Part shown: positions 1 to 7,400 of the stretch, one piece after another
Layout of the letters: each line of letters begins with the position of its first letter
Position numbering within the stretch: position 1 is the stretch's first letter
From: Bryobacterales bacterium
GTDB taxonomy: Bacteria; Acidobacteriota; Terriglobia; Bryobacterales; Bryobacteraceae
NCBI GenBank assembly: GCA_003142355.1
Contig: PLMF01000408.1
Span: forward strand, 12,402 to 19,989
DNA: 7,588 nucleotides
Direction of reading: 5' to 3'
The notes under the pieces: model-generated
Told to the model about the DNA's origin: nothing
The model's database searches: none
The model's input: only the letters and a program-made list of their open reading frames with translations
Translations under genes and position numbers: made by a program

Positions 1-264
1 GTGAGTTCCGGCTACTGGCCGCTGATGCGCTACAACCCCGAACTGACGGCGCAGGGCAAGAACCCCTTCCAACTCGATTCGCGCCCGCCCAGCACATCGT
101 TCAAAGACTACGCCTACAAAGAAACGCGGTACACCATGCTGGTCAAGAGCAATCCCGAGGAAGCCAAGAAGCTGTTGGGGCTGGCGGAGGAAGACGTGGC
201 CAGCCGCTGGCGGCTCTACGATTACATGGCCCACGAGCCTGCCAACGGGGGTGAAAAGAAATGA
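1..264 (+). CDS. nifJ: Pyruvate:ferredoxin (flavodoxin) oxidoreductase, C-terminal fragment
   Basis: This is the last 87 codons of a pyruvate:ferredoxin oxidoreductase, the cytoplasmic thiamine-diphosphate/iron-sulfur enzyme that converts pyruvate and CoA to acetyl-CoA and CO2 while reducing ferredoxin or flavodoxin. The visible signature is SGYWPLMRYNP (residues 3-13) followed by GKNPFQLDS (19-27), which closely matches the end of the thiamine-binding domain in single-chain enzymes of this family. The GTG at base 1 is in frame but is almost certainly an internal valine: the whole enzyme is about 1,200 residues and the window cuts it. The protein ends soon after the conserved region (RWRLYDYMA), so it lacks the long C-terminal extension of the Desulfovibrio africanus enzyme. 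The stop codon overlaps the start of the next gene (ATGA, 261-264). The family call is firm; the physiological direction and electron carrier cannot be read from this fragment. Confidence 0.9.
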   Translation: MSSGYWPLMRYNPELTAQGKNPFQLDSRPPSTSFKDYAYKETRYTMLVKSNPEEAKKLLGLAEEDVASRWRLYDYMAHEPANGGEKK

Positions 265-1277
265 TCGACCTGACCAAGACCATTGATCTTTCGACGACGT
301 ATCACGGATTGAAGCTGAAGAACCCGCTGGTGGCCTCAGCCTCGCCGATGTGCCAGGACATCGGGAACATCCGCCGCATGGAGGACGCCGGCGCCGCCGC
401 GGTGGTGCTCGATTCGCTGTTCGAGGAGCAGATCGTGCTGGAGAGCACCGATCTGGACCGCTTCCTCTCCGCGAGCTCGGAAATCTCAGCCGAGTCCACC
501 ACGCAGTTACCCGAGTTGACGCATGGGGTCAGGGGGCCGGAGACCTACCTCAAGCACATCCAGAAGTGCAAGGAGGCGGTCAAAATACCCATCGTCGCCA
601 GCCTCAATGGCAGCACCAATGGCGGCTGGCTGCACTACGCCAAGCAGATGCAGGAAGCCGGCGCGGACGCGCTCGAACTGAACATCTACTATATCCCGGT
701 GGATCCCAAAGTCACCGGCGAGCAGGTGGAGGGGCAGTACGTCGATCTGGTGAAGGCGGTCAAGGCCGAAGTCCAGATCCCGGTGGCGGTGAAGCTGGGA
801 CCGTATTTCAGCTCGATGGCCAACATGGCCCAGAAGCTGGATGCCGCGGGCGCCGACGCCCTGGTGCTCTTCAACCGCTTCTACCAGCCGGATTTCGACC
901 TGGAAGCGCTGGAGGTGGTGCCCAACCTGATCCTGAGCAACTCACACGAGCTGCTGCTGCGCCTGCACTGGATCGCGGCGTTGTACGGCAGCGTGAAAGC
1001 GGACCTGGCTCTCACTGGCGGCGTGCACAGCGCCACCGACGTGGTGAAAGCCATGATGGCCGGCGCCAAGGTGGCGATGATGACATCGGCGCTGCTGAAA
1101 CGCGGCATCACCTTCCTGGACACCATCTCGACCGAGCTGCTGATCTGGATGGGCGAGCACGAGTACGAATCGATCCAACAGATGCAGGGCAGCATGAGCC
1201 GCAACGCGGTGCCGCAGCCCGACGCCTTCGAGCGCGCCAACTACATGAAGGTGCTGAACTCCTACGCCATGCGGTAG
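261..1277 (+). CDS. Dihydroorotate dehydrogenase-like FMN protein (not a canonical PyrD)
   Basis: A 338-residue protein of the dihydroorotate dehydrogenase-like family, an FMN-binding beta/alpha barrel expected in the cytoplasm. Visible motifs are GLKLKNPLVASASPM near the N-terminus, LFEEQI around residue 55, an AVKLGP strand with the predicted FMN lysine K178, and the phosphate-binding end of the barrel TGGVHSATDVVKAMMAGA (G253-G254) followed by SALLKRG. In true class 1 enzymes the strand ELNISCPN carries the Cys/Ser catalytic base; here it reads ELNIYYIP (residues 139-146), so ordinary dihydroorotate oxidation looks unlikely. The ATG at 261 is supported by a GGGGGTGA ribosome-binding sequence at 247-254, 6 bases upstream, and by the 4-base overlap with the nifJ-type gene, which implies translational coupling. 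Location next to pyruvate:ferredoxin oxidoreductase suggests a redox role linked to that enzyme, but the substrate is unknown. Automatic annotation as pyrD would probably be wrong. Confidence 0.88.
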   Translation: MIDLTKTIDLSTTYHGLKLKNPLVASASPMCQDIGNIRRMEDAGAAAVVLDSLFEEQIVLESTDLDRFLSASSEISAESTTQLPELTHGVRGPETYLKHIQKCKEAVKIPIVASLNGSTNGGWLHYAKQMQEAGADALELNIYYIPVDPKVTGEQVEGQYVDLVKAVKAEVQIPVAVKLGPYFSSMANMAQKLDAAGADALVLFNRFYQPDFDLEALEVVPNLILSNSHELLLRLHWIAALYGSVKADLALTGGVHSATDVVKAMMAGAKVAMMTSALLKRGITFLDTISTELLIWMGEHEYESIQQMQGSMSRNAVPQPDAFERANYMKVLNSYAMR

Positions 1278-1284
1278 GGGCGAC

Positions 1285-1316
1285 GCGCCCGGGGAACGGC
1301 GTTATGATGCAGGGTG
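1285..1316 (+). promoter_or_regulatory. Putative sigma70-type -10 promoter element, upstream copy
   Basis: The hexamer TATGAT lies at 1303-1308, one mismatch from the TATAAT consensus, in the 39-base gap between the flavoprotein stop and the peptidase ATG at 1317. A start point about 7 bases after the hexamer would fall at or just before the ATG, giving a leaderless or nearly leaderless mRNA. I see no good -35 box at the expected distance (about 1280-1285 reads GCGACG). The main support is conservation: 29 of 32 bases are identical to 4452-4483, at the same distance from the next ATG. There is no well-spaced Shine-Dalgarno sequence; AGGG at 1311-1314 lies too close to the ATG. Confidence 0.5.
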
Positions 1317-4300
1317 ATGCGTTCACCCTGTATCATCCGCCTCCTTCTGTTGCTACCATGCGCTCTGCTGGCGCAGCCAGACCGCATCGCGGCGCCGATT
1401 GACGCCCGCCGGACGGTAGTCCTCAAAGGCCACATCCATCCCCTGGCACAGCCGCGGTTCGACCAGGGACCGGTCGAACCGGCTTTCCGGGTCGGTTATG
1501 TCACCTTGGTGCTGAAGAAGACGGCCGCCCAGCAGGCGGCGCTGGAGCAGTTACTTCAAGAGCAGCAAGATCCGGCATCGCCGAGCTACCACGACTGGCT
1601 CACTCCCGAGCAGTATGCGGATCGCTTTGGCCTGAGCCAGAGTGACCTGGACAAGATCTCGGGTTGGTTGCAGTCCCAGGGCTTCACCGTGGAATACGCG
1701 GCGCGCGGGCGCAACTGGCTGTCGTTCAGCGGCACGGCCGGGCAAGTGCGGACAGCGCTCCATACCGACATCCACCGTTACAGCATGGACGGCGAAATGC
1801 ACTTCGCCGCGGCTGCGGAACCCTCCGTGCCCGCATCGCTCGAGCCGGTGGTGGCGGGTTTCCTGGGGCTCGACGACTTCTATCCGAAAGCGCCCAAACA
1901 CCCGTTACCCGCCTTTACGTCGGGCGATGGAACGCACTCCCTGGCCCCGGACGACCTGGCCGCCATCTACGACATCACCAGGCTGTACCAGGCGGGCGTC
2001 AACGGCGCCGGTCAGAGTATCGTCATCGTCGGCGAGAGCAACATCAATACCGCCGACATTCAGGGGTTCCGCACCAAGTACAACCTGCCGGCCCTTAACC
2101 TACAGGTAATCCGCAACCCAACTTCGAGCGACCCTGGAACCACCATCGACTACATGAAGGAAGCGGACATGGACTTGGAATGGGCCGGCGCGGTGGCGCC
2201 GAATGCGGCGCTCATCTACGTATATGGGAGCAGTGCCGATCAGGCGGCGTTCTACGCCATCGACAACAATCTGGCACCGGTCATCAGCGAGAGTTTTGGA
2301 AACTGCGAGTCGCAAAGTGAATCTCAATATTCGTCGATCGAACGATCGGAGGCTCAGAAGGCGAATTTGCAGGGCATCACCTGGCTGGCTTCGTCGGGTG
2401 ATAGCGGAGCGTTCGACTGCGACTATCGTGTCAATATTGCGGTCCACGGTTTGGCCGTGAATTTTCCCGCCAGCATCCCGGAGGTCACCGCCGTGGGCGG
2501 CACCGAGTTCAACGACGGAGGCGGAACGTATTGGAACTCGACCAACGGTCCCAACGGAGGGTCCGCCACATCTTACATTCCGGAAACAGCCTGGAACGAC
2601 ACAACCGCGAGTAAAGCGGTGGGGCAAGGGATCGACGCTACCGGCGGAGGCGCCAGCTCTTTCTACCCCAAGCCGGCATGGCAGACCGGTTTCGGAGTAC
2701 CGGCCGATGGCGCCCGCGATGTGCCGGACGTCTCGCTCGCCGCGTCCAATTTCCACGATCCCTATAACGTCCTGTCGGGGGGCACTTGGGGGCTTTATGG
2801 GGGAACGTCGATTGCCACCCCGGCGTTCGCCGGCATGGTCGCATTGCTCAATCATTACCTGGTTGCGAACAAAGCGCAGTCCAAGCCGGGCGTGGGCAAT
2901 ATCAATCCGGCGCTGTATCAACTGGCGCAGACCGTTCCCAGTGCTTTTCACGATACTACAGCCGGGGACAGTATTGTTTCGTGCGGCAAGGGAACGCCCG
3001 GCTGCACCACTGGACAGTTCGGCTACAGCGCGGCTCCGGGATATGACCTGGCAACCGGGCTGGGTTCCGTGGATGCGTACAACCTGGTGACGCAATGGAA
3101 CAGCAGCCTGCCCATCCCGACCACCACCGCCTCCATGGTGCTCTCCAGTGCACCCGCCACCGTAGCGCTGATTCGGGACACCAATCACTGCTCGTCGCAG
3201 TACCCGTATTACCAGCAGTTGAACCTGCAGGAACAGAACGGCTATGAAGTGCAGTTGTCCGCGTCATACTTCGGGTCCTGGCGCCTGGCGCCGTTTGGTT
3301 CTCTACAAGCCAACCTCTGCTGGAATATCACGAACCCGCCCAAGACTCTTGCCTATGAGGTCGACGGCACGGACACCGCCGGCAACAAGGTCACCGCCAC
3401 TCTATCCGTTCTCTTTCAAAGCCCGGCTAACAACCCCGGCGCTCTCGCCACTTCGAAAAGCTCCGTCGCTATGAGCGCCAGTCCATCGCAATCCGCGGCG
3501 GCCAACGTCAACGTGAGTTTGCCTTCCGGGCAGCCGTGGACGGTCTCGGTGTTTCCAGCCAACCAGAAGACCGGCTGGCTGGCGGTGTCCCCGCTCTCGG
3601 GGACAGGGCCGACGGCAGTGAACCTGGTAGCCGCGGCTGCGGGGCTGGCGAATGGGGCCTACACCGCGACGCTGATCTTTCAATCCGCGAACAGCAGTCC
3701 GCAGTTCGTGAACGTTCCGGTCACGTTTACGATCGGCGCCTCGTCTGCGATCTCCATCGCAGCCATCGCTCACGGGGCGTCGTATCAGCACGTATACGCC
3801 CCCGGGATGCTGGTGAGCGTCTTTGGCACGAACCTGGCGGGCACCCAACAACTGGCATCCACTCTACCCCTGCCGCTGATCCTGGGAGGAGTTTCGGCAA
3901 CCGTCAATGGGATTGCCGCGCCTCTCCTCTACGTCTCGCCGACGCAACTGAACATTCAGATTCCCTACGAGACCGCGACCGGCACGGCTCTCCTGGCCGT
4001 CAGCAGCAACGGGCTCGTGGCTACCTATTCGTTCTCTGTGTCGGCATCGGCTCCGGGGCTGTTTACCCAGAACCAGCAGGGCACTGGGCCGATCACCGCC
4101 ACCTCCAGCGGCGATCGGGGACAAGCATTCGCGCTCTACGTCACGGGAGCGGGCGAGGTGTCGCCGCCCATCGCCACCGGGGCGGTGCCTACCGGGACCC
4201 AGGTGCCCGTGCCGCTTCTTGCCGTCTCCGTGACGATCGGCGGCGTTGCGGCGCACCTGGATTACGTCGGCATTCCCAGTTGGTCGGTGGGAACCCTTCA

Positions 4301-4409
4301 GATCAACTTCACGGTGCCGCCAAACGCTCCATTGGGCGTGCAACTGGTGGTGGTCACGGTCGGCTCGGCCTCCAGTCCGGGGGCGGCGACCTTTACCGTG
4401 TTGCAGTGA
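1317..4409 (+). CDS. Secreted sedolisin (S53) serine-carboxyl peptidase with TIGR03437-like C-terminus
   Basis: A 1030-residue exported endopeptidase of the sedolisin/kumamolisin family, which usually acts at low pH after removal of its propeptide. Residues 1-19 form a signal peptide with a type I cleavage site ALLA|Q. Residues ~60-190 are a pro-kumamolisin activation domain. Residues ~209-594 are catalytic: E282 and D286 (in EADMDLEWAG), oxyanion D362 (SSGDSGA) and nucleophile S498 (GGTSIATP) are all present, and D546 (FHD) and D577 (PGYDLATGLG) fit the family's calcium site. Paired cysteines (330/368, 556/563, 625/668) could form disulfides. Next come a Cys-containing beta module (605-703), a BACON-like domain (710-806) and a ~219-residue domain matching the TIGR03437 'Solibacter' type (812-1030, with SVFGTNLAG and SPTQLNIQIPYE). 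The start is ATG 1317 because it aligns with the paralogue's ATG; GTG 1314 is the only other possible in-frame start, since a stop lies at 1305. Natural substrate is unknown. Confidence 0.93.
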   Translation: MRSPCIIRLLLLLPCALLAQPDRIAAPIDARRTVVLKGHIHPLAQPRFDQGPVEPAFRVGYVTLVLKKTAAQQAALEQLLQEQQDPASPSYHDWLTPEQYADRFGLSQSDLDKISGWLQSQGFTVEYAARGRNWLSFSGTAGQVRTALHTDIHRYSMDGEMHFAAAAEPSVPASLEPVVAGFLGLDDFYPKAPKHPLPAFTSGDGTHSLAPDDLAAIYDITRLYQAGVNGAGQSIVIVGESNINTADIQGFRTKYNLPALNLQVIRNPTSSDPGTTIDYMKEADMDLEWAGAVAPNAALIYVYGSSADQAAFYAIDNNLAPVISESFGNCESQSESQYSSIERSEAQKANLQGITWLASSGDSGAFDCDYRVNIAVHGLAVNFPASIPEVTAVGGTEFNDGGGTYWNSTNGPNGGSATSYIPETAWNDTTASKAVGQGIDATGGGASSFYPKPAWQTGFGVPADGARDVPDVSLAASNFHDPYNVLSGGTWGLYGGTSIATPAFAGMVALLNHYLVANKAQSKPGVGNINPALYQLAQTVPSAFHDTTAGDSIVSCGKGTPGCTTGQFGYSAAPGYDLATGLGSVDAYNLVTQWNSSLPIPTTTASMVLSSAPATVALIRDTNHCSSQYPYYQQLNLQEQNGYEVQLSASYFGSWRLAPFGSLQANLCWNITNPPKTLAYEVDGTDTAGNKVTATLSVLFQSPANNPGALATSKSSVAMSASPSQSAAANVNVSLPSGQPWTVSVFPANQKTGWLAVSPLSGTGPTAVNLVAAAAGLANGAYTATLIFQSANSSPQFVNVPVTFTIGASSAISIAAIAHGASYQHVYAPGMLVSVFGTNLAGTQQLASTLPLPLILGGVSATVNGIAAPLLYVSPTQLNIQIPYETATGTALLAVSSNGLVATYSFSVSASAPGLFTQNQQGTGPITATSSGDRGQAFALYVTGAGEVSPPIATGAVPTGTQVPVPLLAVSVTIGGVAAHLDYVGIPSWSVGTLQINFTVPPNAPLGVQLVVVTVGSASSPGAATFTVLQ

Positions 4410-4413
4410 ATGG

Positions 4414-4440
4414 GGCGCATCCTGTCGGCGCATTCCTGGC
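4414..4440 (+). repeat. Short direct repeat after the first sedolisin gene
   Basis: Two adjacent imperfect copies are seen: GGCGCATCCTGTC at 4414-4426 and GGCGCATTCCTGGC at 4427-4440. The first seven bases are identical and one T is added in the second copy. This may be replication slippage or a small protein-binding site; nothing in the sequence decides between them. Confidence 0.4.
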
Positions 4441-4451
4441 CAGCCGGTGAG

Positions 4452-4483
4452 GCGCCCGAGGAACGGCGTTATGATGCAGGAAG
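4452..4483 (+). promoter_or_regulatory. Putative sigma70-type -10 promoter element, duplicated copy
   Basis: TATGAT lies at 4470-4475, with the same 8-base gap to the ATG (4484) as in the upstream copy. Bases 4459-4479 form an unbroken 21-base identity with 1292-1313 apart from the first position's neighbourhood; only three of the 32 block positions differ. AGGA at 4478-4481 is only 2 bases from the ATG, too close for a normal ribosome-binding site, so a leaderless start is the simpler reading. No clear -35 box is seen about 17 bases upstream. Confidence 0.5.
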
Positions 4484-7400
4484 ATGCACTCAGCCCGTAT
4501 CATCCGCCTCCTTTTCCTGGTGCCGTGCGCTCTCGTGGCGCAGCCAGACCGCATTACGGCGCCGATTGACGGCCGCCGGGCGGTAGTCCTCAAAGGCAAC
4601 GTCCATCCCATGGCACAGCCGCGGTTCGACCAGGGACCGGCCGAACCCGGTTTCCGGGTCGGTTATGTCACCCTGATGCTGAAGAAAACGGACGTCCAGC
4701 AGGCGGCGCTGGAACAGTTGCTTCAGCAGCAGCAAGATCCGGCATCGCCGAACTACCACGACTGGCTCACGCCCGAGCAGTATGCGGAGCGCTCTGGTCT
4801 GAGCCAGAATGACATGGACAAGATCTCCGCCTGGTTGCAGTCCGAGGGTTTCACCGTGGAATATGTGGCGCGCGGGCGCAACTGGCTGTCGTTCAGCGGC
4901 ACGGCCGGGCAAGTGCTGGCAGCGTTCCATACCGAAATCCATCGCTATCGCGTGGACGGCGAATCGCACTTCGCCGCGGCGGCGGATCCCTGGGTCCCGG
5001 CATCGCTGGCGCCGATTGTGGCGGGTTTCCTGGGACTCGACGACTTCTATCCAAAAGCGCCCAGGCACGCGCTGCCGGCCAATACGAACGGCACTGGAGC
5101 ACACACCCTGGTCCCGGACGATCTGGCCACCATTTACGACATCACCAAGCTGTACCAGGCGGGTTTCGACGGTACCGGGCAGAAGATACTAGTTGTAGGC
5201 CAGAGCGCCATCGATTTTGCGGACATTCAGGGGTTTCGCACCAGGTACCACCTGCCGGCCGTCAGCCTGCAGATCATCCGCAACCCAACTTCCAGCGACC
5301 CTGGAATCGCCGGCTCTCTGGTGGAAGCGGACATCGACTTGGAGTGGGCCGGCGCCGTCGCGCAGAAGGCGACCCTCATCTACGTCTATGGGACCGCCGC
5401 GGACGGCGCGGCGCTCTACGCCATCGACAACAACCTGGCACCGGTGATCAGTGAAAGCTTCGGAAACTGCGAAGCGCAAAGCGCAGCTTACAAGGACTCG
5501 TTTCGATCAGAGGCTCAGAAGGCGAATACGCAGGGCATTACCTGGCTGGCTTCGACGGGTGATAGCGGGGCGGCCGACTGCGAAAGCGGTGGCGCCAGCA
5601 GCGCCACCCACGGTTTGGCCGTGAACTTTCCCGCCAGCATCCCGGAGGTCACCGCGGTGGGCGGTACCGAGTTCAACGAGGGAAGCGGGACGTATTGGAA
5701 CACCGGCAACGGTCCCAACGGCGGGTCCGCCAGGTCTTACATACCGGAAATGGCCTGGAACGACACGGCCGTGAGTGTGGCGGCGGGACAAGGGCTTGCT
5801 GCTACTGGCGGGGGCGCCAGCTCTTTCTACCCCAAGCCCGCCTGGCAGACCGGCTTCGGCGTTCCGAACGATGGCGCCCGCGATCTGCCGGACATCTCTC
5901 TCGACGGGGCGAACGACCACGATCCCTATAACGTCCTGACAGGGGGGAAGTTGGTGCAGTTGGGCGGCACCTCGATTTCCACGCCGGTGTTCGCCGGCAT
6001 GGTCGCGTTGCTCAATCACTACCTGGGCGCGAACAAGGTGCAGTCCAAGCCGGGCGCGGGTAATATCAATCCGACGCTGTATCACCTCGCGCAGAGCGCT
6101 CCCAATGCTTTTCACGATATTAGCGTCGGAGACAATATCGTCCCATGCGGGCAGGGAACTCCAAATTGCACCGGGGGACAACTCGGCTACCGCGCGGCTG
6201 CGGGATATGACCTGGCAACGGGACTGGGTTCGGTGGACGCGTACAACCTGGTGACGCAGTGGAACAGCATCCCGGCCATCGGTACCACGACCACGGTGAC
6301 GGCTAATCCCGCCAGCATTTCGGCCAGAGGCAGCACCGTGCTGACGGCCACGGTGAAGGCCGCGAGCGGCAGCATCTCGCCCGTTGGATCGGTCGCGTTC
6401 ACGGCAGGCGGCACGTCGCTGGGGACCGCTAACCTCGCTGGCTCCGCTGGCACGGCCACCGCGTCACTGACCGTCAACGCCAGCCAGTTGAATACAGGAG
6501 ACAATACCATCGCGGCTTCCTATGGCGCGAGCAACGGCTTCATGGCCTCGTCCGGATCCGTGACGGTGAGCGTCAGCGTCCCCACAGTGCCTTCCTACGT
6601 GGTTTCCTCGGTGACGCCGAATCCGGTGTTCCAGCAGGCGCCCGATTCGAACGGGTACACCTTTCTCTTCACGGTGCGGCTGAGTGAGATCGCCGGAACC
6701 GCCGCAACCCTCACCGGTTTCACGATCGCCGGCACCGACAAGTCCTCTTACATTCCGAGCTGGTTCGGCAGCGCCAGCATACCGGCGAACGGGACCATTT
6801 CGGCTCTACTGGGGGCGCAGCCCAGCGCCGTTCCGTTCAACTTGGTATTGGGATTCAGCGGCACGGATGCCAGCGGGGCCGAGTGGACCGAGCAGCTTAC
6901 CGTTCCTTTCCTCGGCCAGCCATCCTCGGCTTCGATGGCGTTGTCGAGTTTGCCCGCCACCGTGGCGCTGATTCCGGACACCACGCACTGCTCGTCGCCA
7001 ACCCCCTATTATCAGCAGTTGGATCTCGAAGAGCAGAACGGCTATGAAGTGCAGTTGACCCGCTTCCTGGCCGGCGGCAATGACCTCACCAGCCAAATCC
7101 AGCAATGGTTCGGCTCCTCGCGCCTGGCGCCGTTTGGTTCTCTCGCAGCTAACTTTTGTTGGAGTATTCCGAACCCCGAGACTCTTTCCTATGAGGTCGA
7201 TGGCACGGATACCGCCGGCAACACGATCATCGCCACCCTATCCGTTCCCTTTCAAAGCCCGGCTTCCAGCCCCGGCGCGCTGACTGTTTCGAAGAGTTCC
7301 GTCACCATGAGCGCCAGCGCAACGGAATCCGCGGCCGCCACCGTGAACGTGAATGTGCCTTCCGGGCAGCCGTGGACTGCCTCGGTGTTTCCAGCCAACC

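Larger units (their letters stand above)
1285..4409 (+). repeat. Tandem duplication, unit 1 (promoter block plus sedolisin gene)
   Basis: This is the first unit of a head-to-tail duplication; the second starts at 4452. The offset between equivalent bases is 3167 in the upstream block and at the start codons, and it changes downstream because of indels. Homology begins within about 10 bases after the stop codon of the flavoprotein gene and covers signal peptide, propeptide, catalytic domain and the following modules. No insertion-sequence ends or target-site repeats are visible at the boundary, so unequal recombination or slippage is more likely than transposition. Confidence 0.85.
4410..4483 (+). 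other. Intergenic spacer between the two sedolisin genes
   Basis: This 74-base gap separates the stop of the first peptidase from the ATG of the second. Bases 4452-4483 repeat the upstream block of the first gene; bases 4410-4451 have no counterpart upstream of the first gene. I find no hairpin followed by a T-run, so no intrinsic terminator is evident and read-through from the first gene into the second is possible. Confidence 0.7.

Noticed and set aside
1278..1290. Possible terminator hairpin GGGCG-ACG-CGCCC after the flavoprotein gene
   Set aside because: The stem is only 5 bp with a 3-base loop and is followed by GGGGAAC, not a T-run, so it does not fit an intrinsic terminator.
1317..1376. 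Possible lipoprotein signal (Cys at residue 15 of the first sedolisin)
   Set aside because: The residues before the Cys are LLP, not a lipobox, and a good type I cleavage site ALLA|Q follows.
350..1402. 350-codon plus-strand frame overlapping the flavoprotein gene
   Set aside because: It is an alternate-frame shadow with Arg/Gly-rich composition and no motif, and it would overlap the promoter and start of the first peptidase.
2335..2348. CGATCG-AA-CGATCG symmetric sequence
   Set aside because: It lies inside the coding sequence, is absent from the paralogue, and is short enough to occur by chance in GC-rich DNA.
2100..3188. Long open frame on the minus strand opposite the first sedolisin catalytic domain
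   Set aside because: It is antisense to a gene with clear catalytic motifs, its translation is Arg/Gly-rich with no recognisable motif, and such frames are expected in GC-rich coding DNA.
3536..4450. 304-codon plus-strand frame overlapping the end of the first sedolisin
   Set aside because: Its translation is low-complexity Arg/Gly/His-rich, while the overlapping frame encodes the conserved BACON-like and TIGR03437-like domains.
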